Assembly: GCA_902790625.1 (NCBI GenBank)
Contig: CADASP010000005.1
Location: forward strand, 1 to 64,000
DNA length: 64,000 bases
Source of the DNA: an uncultured Prevotellaceae bacterium
GTDB lineage: Bacteria > Bacteroidota > Bacteroidia > Bacteroidales > Bacteroidaceae
Direction: 5' to 3'
Shown: piece after piece, positions 24,025-32,474 of the stretch
Numbering within the stretch: position 1 is the first letter of the stretch
Layout: the number at the start of each line of letters is the position of its first letter
Made by a program: the position numbers and the translations under genes
Notes under the pieces: model-generated
Told to the model about the DNA's origin: nothing
The model's database searches: none
Seen by the model: only the letters and a program-made list of their open reading frames with translations

Positions 24025-25263
24025 ATGCAGACATGCCGCATGGCATTTCTCGTTCTTTCTTTGCTTCTTTCTCATTTCTCATTCCTCATTTCACCAGTTT
24101 TTGGCGGTTATCTTGTTGATTTCAGGACATCGGCCAAAAACTTCTCCGACACCATCGACATTGAGTGGACGGGCCATCAGGTGTATGTGCCTGTCGACAT
24201 CAATGGTCAGCGGCTGCGCTTCCTGCTCGACACCGGTGCCGGCCAGAGCGTGGTGTTCCAGGGCACCGCGCTGGCCAGCGGCCCCACCGCCGGCACCATC
24301 GTCTCGCACGATGCCACGGGCGCCAGCAGCACCGTGACGATGGTGACGCTGCCACCGCTCACACTGGGCAGCACCACCCTCACCGGATGCCGCGCCACCG
24401 TGCAGCAGGGGCCAGCACCAAGGGGCATTGACGGGCTGCTGGGATTCGACCTGGTGAACGGCGGACTGTCGATGACCATCGACGTGCCCCACCAGCGACT
24501 CATCATCACCGACCGACTCCTCCCCGCCCCACCCCGTGGCAGCAGCCTCAAGTATCGGCTCAACTACCACGTGCCCTACATCGACATCTGGCCCTTCGGC
24601 CGCCAGCGCGAGCGCGTGCTCATCGACACCGGCAGCCGACAGTTCTTTGCCATGAACAAGCAGCATTTCGACGATGCCCTGCTCAGCATGCTCCCCCCAC
24701 ATGCCGACCCTGCCAGCGTGAGCCGATGGGACGACCTCACCATCGAGGGAAGGGCCATCGGGCGCCACGCCATAGGCCACCACGGCGTGGAGCCACTGGG
24801 CGAGGTGGCCTTCCTCGCCCTCGACCATCTGCTGATAGGCCCGTGCGCGTTCTCCGACCTCCACAGCATCACCACCCAGGGCGGCTCCCATCTGGGGGCG
24901 GCCCTCCTGCAGCATGTGGTCATCACCTTCGACGCCAAGCGGAAGAGAGTGACCATCACGCCCGCCGCAGACGGCAAAGGCGACAACGGGGAGGCCATCG
25001 CAGTGGGCAACCGCCAGCTGGAGATAGCCTTCGTGGCCAGCAGCGACGGACTGCCACAGGTGGGGCTGGTGTGGCCAGAAGGCGAACCCTACCGGCAGGG
25101 ATTCCGGCAGGGCGACATCATAGAGCAGATCGACGGCCGCCCCGTCCACAGCATGCCACAGTTCGTGCGATGGGGCTTTGAGGTGGGCCGACCCTACACC
25201 TTCACCCTGCGCGCCACCAACGGCGAGCGCCACACAGCCACATGGGTGCGCATACCCAAGTAA
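24025..25263 (+). CDS. Exported retropepsin-like aspartic protease with a PDZ domain
   Basis: 412 residues from the ATG at 24025, chosen because it opens the signal peptide; an upstream in-frame start at 23992 adds 11 charged residues. Two aspartic-protease lobes are seen, with LLDTGAGQSV (about residue 68) and LIDTGSRQFF (about residue 195), so the single chain carries both catalytic aspartates. Residues ~330-405 are a PDZ domain (GLVWPEGEPYRQGFRQGDII). The product is probably periplasmic or surface exposed. The signal core (SLLLSHFSFLIS) is encoded by TTTCTCATTTCTCATT repeats. The gene follows the S46 peptidase on the same strand. Confidence 0.85.
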   Translation: MQTCRMAFLVLSLLLSHFSFLISPVFGGYLVDFRTSAKNFSDTIDIEWTGHQVYVPVDINGQRLRFLLDTGAGQSVVFQGTALASGPTAGTIVSHDATGASSTVTMVTLPPLTLGSTTLTGCRATVQQGPAPRGIDGLLGFDLVNGGLSMTIDVPHQRLIITDRLLPAPPRGSSLKYRLNYHVPYIDIWPFGRQRERVLIDTGSRQFFAMNKQHFDDALLSMLPPHADPASVSRWDDLTIEGRAIGRHAIGHHGVEPLGEVAFLALDHLLIGPCAFSDLHSITTQGGSHLGAALLQHVVITFDAKRKRVTITPAADGKGDNGEAIAVGNRQLEIAFVASSDGLPQVGLVWPEGEPYRQGFRQGDIIEQIDGRPVHSMPQFVRWGFEVGRPYTFTLRATNGERHTATWVRIPK

Positions 25264-25665
25264 GTGAAGAGTGAAGAATCTTTTTAAGTGAAGAGTGAAG
25301 AATATGCTACCGCGTAGAAGTGAAGAGTGAAGAATTTCTTGCGCCCCTTTGGTGGCAAGCGGCAGAGCCGAGCGGCTACTGCTCAGAAGAATGTCGCGCA
25401 GCATTCATGAACATTCTTGCGTCCCTTCGGTGGCAAGCGGCAGAGCCGAGCGCGTGAGCCATTCATGCACATTCGTGTAGCGTCGCAGACAAAATTGCCT
25501 ACGGCGTAACATGAATGTACATAAATGAATCACGAATGAATCATGAATATTATTTGGTGTAGCATTCATGAACATTCGTGAGCCATTCATGCACATTCGC
25601 GTTGCGTCGCAGACAAAATTGCCTACGTCGTAACATTCGCGTTGCGTCGCAGACAAAATATTTAT
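25264..25665. repeat. Patchwork of interspersed repeat blocks
   Basis: No gene is supported here. Three kinds of block alternate. GTGAAGAGTGAAGAA words follow the protease stop (25264-25335). A block with GGTGGCAAGCGGCAGAGCCG occurs at about 25350-25372 and 25428-25450. A ~57-bp block starting GTGAGCCATTCATGCACATT and containing GTCGCAGACAAAATTGCCTA occurs at 25454-25510 and 25578-25634, with a third partial copy ending at about 25660. Words of the form CATTCATGAACATTC separate them. Confidence 0.75.
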
Positions 25666-25792
25666 TTCCGTATGGTGATAAGTTCCCAACGACCGATGGA
25701 GTGCTCCATTCGAAGCAGAAATCATTCAAATCTTTACAAATTGAACAAATAATTGATAGATTTGATTAGATTATTTGCGCGCCGGCATGGGT

Positions 25793-28336
25793 TCAGTCGC
25801 CGCCGCCCGTCTTGGCGTAGTTCGATGGTGTTGCCCCGAACTCCTCTTGGAAACAGCGTGTGAAATAGGACGCATTCTGGAATCCTGTGAGATACATCAC
25901 CTCCTTGGTGGAGAAGCTCTCTTTGCTGGCGAGCAGGCGTGCCGCCTTCTGCAGCCGCAGGTGGCGTATGTAGGCCACGGCCGTTCTGCCCGTGAGCTGC
26001 TTGATTTTGCGATAGAGCTGCTTGGTGCCGATGCCGCTGAGCTGGCTGAGCATGTCGACAGAGAGGTCGGAGTTGTCGATGTTCTCCTCGATGATATGGG
26101 TGATGCGCAGGAGCAGCTGGTCGTCTTGCGACAGCTGGGTGTCGTCGCCAGAGGCAGCGAGCATCGAGAGCCTCAGCTCCTGCTCGAGCATGGCCTTGTC
26201 TTCGCTGAGCTGCTCCTCCTTGCTTCTGGCGTTCTGCAATATCAGTTCCTTCTCCCGTCGCTCCCTTCGCAGGATGCGACGGCTCCTGACGTATAGGCCT
26301 ACGAGCGCCAGCAGCACCATCACGAGCAGCACATAGAGCGTCCAAGCCAGTCGCGAGCGGTACCAAGGCGGCGTGATGCGGAAGTGGAGGCTGTAGGCAT
26401 CATTGTGCTGCCGTGCGTCGCTCAGGTAGAGGGTGTAGCTGCCAGGCTGCAGCCCCGAGAGCAACAGCGTGCTGCTGCCCACGGGCAGCTGCACCCACTC
26501 CTCTTGCAGACCCTCCACGCGGAAGGCGAAGTGGGACGCCTTCTCTGTGCCATATTCATAATCGCTCAGATAGAACAGCAGACAGTTCTGCGCCTCGCTC
26601 AGCAGCAGGTGGCGCCGGTGCAGCTGCAGGGCATCGCAATAGCCCTGCCCCATCACCTCGACATTGGTCACCACGGGCGTGGCAGCTTGCTGCTGGCTGC
26701 GCAGGGAGTCGGCCCTGACGGCGGCAAACTTGTCGATGCCGCCCAGCCATACGGTCTGGCTCGCTGGATGATAGTAGACGGAGGTGTAGCTGTCGGCGGT
26801 GCTGAAGCTTGTCAGCACCTGCTGGCGTGCATCGGTGATGCACAGGCCCTCGTCGGTGACGCGCCACGTGCCGCTGGGTGTCGCGGCCGAGAGCCCCTGC
26901 GGCGTATAGGGCTGTGCGTTCTCGCGCTGCAGCACTGCCACCAGCCCGTCGGCGGCGATGTGGTCGGGGCTGACGGTATAGGTAGCCTGGTAGGTGGTCA
27001 CACGCAGCTTGCCGTCGGTCGTCTCCTGTATGTCGTACACCCAGTTGCGACGGTCGCCATCGATGTGCAGCGGCCTGAACTGGTGCGACCTGCGGTCGTA
27101 GAGCAGCAGGGCACCGTCGATGCCCACCCACAGTCTGCGCGCCGAGTCCTCGAACATGCAGCGTATGCTGTTGTGGGGGATGGGCCACTGCTTGTCGTTC
27201 ATCTTGTACCATCGGCAGCTCTGATGGTCGGTGTCCAGACCCTCCACGGCTATAAGCCCATGTATGCCGCCCAGCCATAGCGTAGAGTCGGAGTCCTGGA
27301 AGATGAACCGCATCTGGTTGCCCTCGCGCGAGGCTGTGATGGCAGGCAGGGGGTAGGTGTGGAGGAAGAGGCTGCGCGGCGACATCGACACGCCGTTGGA
27401 TGTGCCCACCCAGAGGTTGCCTCCAACATCGCTGCAAAGCGTCCACACCACGTTGCTTGCTATCGTCTTGGCATCGTTGAGCGCATCGTGGCTCAGGTGC
27501 CACAGCCGTTGGCGACGGTCCATCACGTACAGCCCGTCGTCGGTGCCCGCCAAGATATTGCCTTCAGCATCGCAAGCCAGACATTTCACAATGGGCAGGT
27601 CGAACTGCAGCCTGCCCTGCTCCAACTGTTCCAGGGTGCCCAGGCCTACGTCGGTGCCCACCCAGAGGGTGCTGTCGGAGGGTTGCCAGAGCAATGCCGA
27701 GATGACCGACGAAGAAGCCCTGGCTCCCTCGCCGGGGAGGAGGGTGTGCAGCACGTGCAGGCGACCGGTGGGTATGGAGTAGCACGACAGGCCGCTCTGC
27801 TGACCCACATATAGCAGCGAGTCGCCCACGGCGGCCAGCGCGCACACGTTCTCCACTTCTTTCAGACGCACGTAGCGCCCGTTGCAGAAGAGTCCGCGGC
27901 TGGTGCCTGCCCATACGTCAGTGCCCACCTGAACCAGACAGCGCACGTCAATGTCATCGTAGAGACTGTCGCGCTGGAAGCTGCGGGTGTTCAGATTGAA
28001 CTGAAGCAGACCATGCTCGTGGCCCACTAAGATGCTGCCACCGACTACCAAAGCGCAACGGGGCGACCCCATGTCGGACTGCTCAGGATGCGTATAGCGG
28101 TGCAGGTTATAGCCATCCCATGCCGAGAGTGCTTTCTTGTCGACGAACCACATCATGCCACTACTGTCCTGAACGATGGCCTTCACGACCAGCGTCTGCG
28201 TTTCGCTCTTCAGGTTGCTGAACGACTGATAGCGCAGCGGCGGCAACGTGGCAGCTTTGCCGGTGGTGGCCAATGTCAAGAGTAGCACGAAGGCGATTCT
28301 GGCAAAAGACCTATTTCGCTGTATGTACATTTTCAC
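25793..28336 (-). CDS. Membrane-spanning propeller/AraC regulator without a kinase domain
   Basis: 847 residues from a GTG at 28336; the ATG at 28330 (MYIQRNRSF) is as likely. It has a signal peptide, a two-component-regulator propeller region (about 40-560, with repeats such as LWVGTDVGLGTLEQ and LWVGTSNGVSM), a Y_Y_Y domain (about 590-655), one membrane segment (about 662-683), a charged coiled coil, and an AraC-type double helix-turn-helix (about 743-845). Hybrid two-component systems with this sensor carry a histidine kinase and receiver between membrane and HTH. Both are absent, so glycan binding outside would have to act directly on the DNA-binding end. It is divergent from, and probably controls, the carbohydrate genes starting at 28535. 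Confidence 0.9.
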   Translation of the reverse strand: MKMYIQRNRSFARIAFVLLLTLATTGKAATLPPLRYQSFSNLKSETQTLVVKAIVQDSSGMMWFVDKKALSAWDGYNLHRYTHPEQSDMGSPRCALVVGGSILVGHEHGLLQFNLNTRSFQRDSLYDDIDVRCLVQVGTDVWAGTSRGLFCNGRYVRLKEVENVCALAAVGDSLLYVGQQSGLSCYSIPTGRLHVLHTLLPGEGARASSSVISALLWQPSDSTLWVGTDVGLGTLEQLEQGRLQFDLPIVKCLACDAEGNILAGTDDGLYVMDRRQRLWHLSHDALNDAKTIASNVVWTLCSDVGGNLWVGTSNGVSMSPRSLFLHTYPLPAITASREGNQMRFIFQDSDSTLWLGGIHGLIAVEGLDTDHQSCRWYKMNDKQWPIPHNSIRCMFEDSARRLWVGIDGALLLYDRRSHQFRPLHIDGDRRNWVYDIQETTDGKLRVTTYQATYTVSPDHIAADGLVAVLQRENAQPYTPQGLSAATPSGTWRVTDEGLCITDARQQVLTSFSTADSYTSVYYHPASQTVWLGGIDKFAAVRADSLRSQQQAATPVVTNVEVMGQGYCDALQLHRRHLLLSEAQNCLLFYLSDYEYGTEKASHFAFRVEGLQEEWVQLPVGSSTLLLSGLQPGSYTLYLSDARQHNDAYSLHFRITPPWYRSRLAWTLYVLLVMVLLALVGLYVRSRRILRRERREKELILQNARSKEEQLSEDKAMLEQELRLSMLAASGDDTQLSQDDQLLLRITHIIEENIDNSDLSVDMLSQLSGIGTKQLYRKIKQLTGRTAVAYIRHLRLQKAARLLASKESFSTKEVMYLTGFQNASYFTRCFQEEFGATPSNYAKTGGGD

Positions 28337-28340
28337 AGTG

Positions 28341-28374
28341 CAAAGTTACTTACTTTTTTCTTATACGCGCCAAA
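28341..28374 (-). promoter_or_regulatory. Promoter of the propeller/AraC regulator (near-leaderless)
   Basis: On the minus strand, TTTG (28371-28374), a 22-nt spacer and TAACTTTG (28341-28348) precede the gene. The -7 element ends only ~11 bases before the ATG at 28330, so the mRNA would have almost no 5' leader. Confidence 0.55.
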
Positions 28375-28475
28375 TTTCCCATGTTTTTTGTCCGATTTGT
28401 GACATTTTACCGCCATTTGTCCATTTTGTGTTATGGTTTGGCGATTATGGTCAGGCAGGTATCGCCAAATACCAC

Positions 28476-28483
28476 TAAATTTG
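28476..28483 (+). promoter_or_regulatory. Possible -7 element for the carbohydrate locus
   Basis: TAAATTTG fits TAnnTTTG, 51 bases before the ATG at 28535. A TTTG at 28437-28440 is too far for the usual spacer, as expected if an activator such as the divergent AraC regulator is needed. Confidence 0.4.
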
Positions 28484-28534
28484 CAGCACAAACCAAAACT
28501 ACCATTTATTAACAATCTAAAAAAACTAAGCATT

Positions 28535-29275
28535 ATGAAAAAAATGAGACTCTTACTGATTGCCCTGTCGCTACTGGCAGGTAGTGCTAACATGCGAGCC
28601 GACATCGTGGACTTCGGAAGCGATTCGCAGACGGAATGGAACGCCACGGCCGATGATGGCTGCGACATGGGGTCGACCGTTACCCTCGACGGCGTTAAAG
28701 TGACGCTGGGCTCGCCCGACGATGCTGGTGTCACTTGGACATGGCATGCAGGCAACGCTGGCTTGCTGCCCTCGCAGATGCCATCGACCGATGGTACCGC
28801 CGAGACGCTTATCACCGAATTCTCGGAAGAAGCACCCTCCGGCAACCTGCCGTCTCACGGCGCTTTCCTGAAGATTGAGCCCACCAAGGCAGGCACCATC
28901 ACCATCAGCGGCAAGGCCTCGGCCAATGCAGCTCAGCCGTTGGTGTTTGTCACGCTGAGCAAGGAAGACCCCACCGTCATCCTCTCGGCACAAATCACAC
29001 CATGGGACAATAGCGTGACGCAGTGGAGCTACGACGTGGATGCCGACCATGTGTATTGCTTCTTCCAGCTAAGCTATCCCGGCAAGCTCACTGCCTATCG
29101 CATCACCCTTCGCGGCATCTCTTTCGCCGATAACAATGTGTCAACAGGCCTGAACAAGCTTCATGCAGCCCCCGCAGCTGATGATGCCTCCTTCTTCGAC
29201 CTCAGCGGCCGTCGTGCCAACGACAAGAGCGGCATCCGCATTGTCAACGGCAGGAAGTTCTACTTCAAAAAGTAA
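28535..29275 (+). CDS. Secreted single-module protein of an unrecognised ~175-residue family
   Basis: 246 residues from the ATG at 28535; upstream in-frame codons do not resemble a signal peptide. A signal peptide is cleaved near ANMRA. Residues ~24-198 form the module that recurs twice in the next gene and once in the GH115 protein. Its landmarks are IVDFGS, ATADDGCDMGST, GVKVTLGSPDDA, HAGNAGLLPSQMPSTDGT, GKASANAAQPLVFVT, ITPWDNSVT and YPGKLTAYR. The pattern of alternating strands with conserved Trp and Tyr suggests a beta-sandwich carbohydrate-binding module, but I do not recognise it. The C-terminus (FDLSGRRAND..GIRIVNGRKFYFKK) resembles the short sorting tails of Bacteroidetes secreted proteins. 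It is the first gene of the locus and is divergent from the regulator. Confidence 0.8.
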   Translation: MKKMRLLLIALSLLAGSANMRADIVDFGSDSQTEWNATADDGCDMGSTVTLDGVKVTLGSPDDAGVTWTWHAGNAGLLPSQMPSTDGTAETLITEFSEEAPSGNLPSHGAFLKIEPTKAGTITISGKASANAAQPLVFVTLSKEDPTVILSAQITPWDNSVTQWSYDVDADHVYCFFQLSYPGKLTAYRITLRGISFADNNVSTGLNKLHAAPAADDASFFDLSGRRANDKSGIRIVNGRKFYFKK

Positions 29276-29301
29276 TTGAAACCCAACAAATCAACACACT
29301 T

Positions 29302-32300
29302 ATGAGACGCTACAAACTATTACTCATCGCCTTGGCATGGCTCGCTGGCGCTGCCAGCTTGCATGCCGACATCATCCAGTTTGGCAGTCTGGAAGACACC
29401 GAATGGACCGCCACGGCCGACGATGGCTGCAGCAACGGCTCAACCATCGTGCTCGACGGTGTAGTCGTCACCATCGGTTCAGCAGAAGACGCTGAGGTCA
29501 GCTGGTCGTGGAACGCCAAAAACGCTGGTCTGATACCCACGCAGATGCCATCGACCGAAGGCACCGTCGAGTCGCTCATCACGTCGTTCTCCGATGTTGA
29601 GCCTTTCGGCGAGCTGCCCACCCATGGTGCCTTCTTCAAGATTCAGCCCAGCCGCCCCGGTAACATCACGTTCCGCGGAAAGGCATCGGCCAACGCAGCA
29701 CAGCCGCTGATCTTCGTCACCTGCTACAAGGACAACCCCACCATTATCGAGGCCAACATCACGCCATGGGACAACAGCGTCACCGAGTGGACCTACGAAG
29801 TGGACACCGAGCACGACTATTACTTCTTCCAGCAGTCGTATCCCGGTCAGCTCACCGCCTACCGCTTCACATTCCGTGGCGTGGCCTTCGAGGCTACGGG
29901 CGAAGCTCCTCCACCCGTCGACCAGCGCAACGTGGGTTTCCTCTACAATGGTGACCTGAGCGCTGACCTGGCCTACAAAGTGATTACCCGTGACAGAAGC
30001 AACAAAGTGACACCCATCGAGGCCAACAAGGCTTTCACCGTGGAAGACTTTGCCGACTATGAGGTCATCACCGTCAGCTCCACCGTGACTAACGACGTGG
30101 CCATCGCCTCGCTGAAGGAGGTGCATCCCTACCTGCCCATGCTCAACCTGAACCCCCTGATTTACGAGAAGTGGGGCTATGGCGAGGTGGTCGACGCTGG
30201 CATTCAGTTTGCCACGACCCGCAACCCCAACCATCCCCTGTTCAGGAACCTGCCGCTCATCGAAGACCCCGATGCCGAAGAGCCCACCTACGTGCTGGAG
30301 GTCAGCACCTACTCGTCGTTCCCCGGCTTGCACCTGAGCGGAATCTTTGCCAACGACCCCATCCTGGCAGTAGCCTACGACAACGAGGATGTGGTGGCCA
30401 TCCACAGCCATAACCTCTCGCGCAACGGCTATCTCTACATCCCCTACACACAGGAGACGCTGGCGGATGCCGTCACTCCCGAGATTATCACCTACGCCAT
30501 CGCCATCATGAACGGCACGAAGCAGCCTGCCACAAAGGCTCCGCTGCCCACCTTCGCGCTGGAGTACGACTATCAGCAGACCATCGTCAGCATTGCCGAT
30601 GCTGCCCCAGAAGCAGAGATTTTCTACACCCTCGACGGCACCACGCCCACCGAGGCGAGCACCCGCTACACAGGCCCCTTCACCGTGAGCGAAGAGACGA
30701 CCGTGATGGCCGTGGCGCGTGGCGAAGGCTATCTGCTGAGTGATGTGGCTGAGCGCTACATCGACATCCGGCTGGTGTGCCCACCGCCCACGTTCAGCAT
30801 GGAGCGCCTCGACGGGCAGACCGTCGTCACCATCAGCTCCGACCTCGACGGTGCCAGCATCTACTACAACTACAAGGGCGACAATACTGCGGGGAGGAGC
30901 ACCCTGTACACGGGGCCTATCACCCTCACCAGCGGCCGCACCATCTATGCCTTCCAGACCTGTCCCGACTATCTCAACTCAAGGGTGGGCTCGGCCGAGG
31001 TCGTGGTGACGAATCCGCGTGTGCGCGTCGACATCTTGTCGAAGATGGATGCCAACCAGGAAGAGTACTACAGCCAGACCAATCCTGACACGCAGACAGG
31101 CAACGCCGGCTACTACTTCTCGTGGGGAAGCACCGCCATGGACAACGTGGGCCAAGAAGAGGTGGTAGACTTCGGCAATGGCTGGAGCGTCCGCTCGCGT
31201 GGGCAGCGCATCGCCTGGGAGAACGTCACCCCGGCCTTCAACTATGGCGACGACGCCAGCGGTTCGTTCAACCCGATGACCGTCGAGGACGAAGATGCCT
31301 ATCTGCCCGTCAGCAGCGGCCTGATCGACCTCCACGACTGGAACACACAGCATCCTGCCAATGCCATGATACAGAGCACGCAGGCCTTTGCCGGTCCCTT
31401 CGACGTGGTGGCCTATATGGTCAACGAGAATGGCAACATCGGCTTTGGCGACACGTCGGTGTCGGAATGGGCTGCCACATCGGCCGACGGCTGCAACAAT
31501 GGCTCCACCATCACCCTCAACGGTGTCGTCGTGACGCTGGGCTCGCCCGACGATGCTGACGTCACATGGTCGTGGCATGCAGGCAACGCTGGCTTGCTGC
31601 CCACGCAGATGCCATCCACCGACGGCACTGCCGAGACGCTCATCACCGAATTCTCCGAGGAGGAGCCTTTTGGAACCCTTCCCACCCACGGTGCATTCTT
31701 CAAGATTGAACCCACGAAGGCGGGCGTCATCACCATCAAGGGCAAGGCCTCGGCCAGCGCCGACCAGCCATTGGTGTTCGTCACGCTCGACAAGAACAAC
31801 CCGACGAGCATCCTTGCCGCCTCTATCACGCCTTGGGACAACAGCGTCACGGAGTGGAGCTATGAGGTCGATGCCGACCATGCCTACATCTTCTTCCAGC
31901 TGGCATATCCCGAAAAGCTCAATGCCTATCGCTTCACCCTTCGCGGCTTTACCTTCGAGGCCTTCGAGGGCGGCTCAGGCGAATCAGTCGTCGCGCCCTC
32001 GGCCGAACTGGCTGCACGTCTGGTGGTGGAAGTTGCAGCCAGCAATGGCGCTGGTGCTGAGTGGACACAGATAGGCGAGCCTATCGCATTGCCCGACGCG
32101 CGCCGACTCTACTGCAAGGTCGTGCGCAGCTACGAAGGTGCCACGCCCGTCTTCGTTCGCACACGCATCGTCAACGACGTTCCCCGTGCCGGCATCTTCA
32201 ACATCTACCTCGCCTACGAGGGTGAAGAGTCAAAGCGCATCATCCAGGAGCAGAGCACCGGCATCAGCAACGTACAGCCATCGGTCGTCCTCCCCGCTGG

Positions 32301-32400
32301 CATCTACAGCATCAGCGGCACTCGCCAGAACGAGATGCGTCGCGGATTGAACATTATCGTGTCGCAAGATGGCAGCGTCAAGAAGGTATATGTGAAATAA
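29302..32400 (+). CDS. Large secreted protein with two copies of the new module and CHB_HEX_C-like repeats
   Basis: 1032 residues with a signal peptide. Order: new module copy 1 (about 24-198); an alpha/beta segment (about 205-410) with VGFLYNGDLS, EVITVSSTVTND and PEIITYAIAIMNG that recalls GATase/ThuA-like folds; two CHB_HEX_C-like beta-sandwiches (FYTLDGTTPTEASTRYTGPF at ~440 and IYYNYKGDNTAGRSTLYTGP at ~515); a linker with YYFSWGSTAMDNVG; new module copy 2 (about 712-888); and a C-terminal tail ending MRRGLNIIVSQDG, like a sorting signal. No catalytic motif was found. It is probably a surface glycan-binding scaffold. It starts 26 bases after the previous gene. Confidence 0.8.
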   Translation: MRRYKLLLIALAWLAGAASLHADIIQFGSLEDTEWTATADDGCSNGSTIVLDGVVVTIGSAEDAEVSWSWNAKNAGLIPTQMPSTEGTVESLITSFSDVEPFGELPTHGAFFKIQPSRPGNITFRGKASANAAQPLIFVTCYKDNPTIIEANITPWDNSVTEWTYEVDTEHDYYFFQQSYPGQLTAYRFTFRGVAFEATGEAPPPVDQRNVGFLYNGDLSADLAYKVITRDRSNKVTPIEANKAFTVEDFADYEVITVSSTVTNDVAIASLKEVHPYLPMLNLNPLIYEKWGYGEVVDAGIQFATTRNPNHPLFRNLPLIEDPDAEEPTYVLEVSTYSSFPGLHLSGIFANDPILAVAYDNEDVVAIHSHNLSRNGYLYIPYTQETLADAVTPEIITYAIAIMNGTKQPATKAPLPTFALEYDYQQTIVSIADAAPEAEIFYTLDGTTPTEASTRYTGPFTVSEETTVMAVARGEGYLLSDVAERYIDIRLVCPPPTFSMERLDGQTVVTISSDLDGASIYYNYKGDNTAGRSTLYTGPITLTSGRTIYAFQTCPDYLNSRVGSAEVVVTNPRVRVDILSKMDANQEEYYSQTNPDTQTGNAGYYFSWGSTAMDNVGQEEVVDFGNGWSVRSRGQRIAWENVTPAFNYGDDASGSFNPMTVEDEDAYLPVSSGLIDLHDWNTQHPANAMIQSTQAFAGPFDVVAYMVNENGNIGFGDTSVSEWAATSADGCNNGSTITLNGVVVTLGSPDDADVTWSWHAGNAGLLPTQMPSTDGTAETLITEFSEEEPFGTLPTHGAFFKIEPTKAGVITIKGKASASADQPLVFVTLDKNNPTSILAASITPWDNSVTEWSYEVDADHAYIFFQLAYPEKLNAYRFTLRGFTFEAFEGGSGESVVAPSAELAARLVVEVAASNGAGAEWTQIGEPIALPDARRLYCKVVRSYEGATPVFVRTRIVNDVPRAGIFNIYLAYEGEESKRIIQEQSTGISNVQPSVVLPAGIYSISGTRQNEMRRGLNIIVSQDGSVKKVYVK

Positions 32401-32465
32401 CCAACACCACCCCCAGCCCCTCCCCCTACCCTCCCTTGGGGGGGGGCGGAGGTGAGAGGTGAGAA
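32401..32465. repeat. C/G-rich repeat plus GAGGTGAGAAGTGAG words before the GH115 gene
   Basis: A CCACCCCCAGCCCC tract is followed by a long G-run and then GAGGTGAGAGGTGAGAAGTG words that end about 9 bases before the ATG at 32475. It is the same kind of filler seen at other gene borders in the window. Confidence 0.55.
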
Positions 32466-32474
32466 GTGAGAGCA

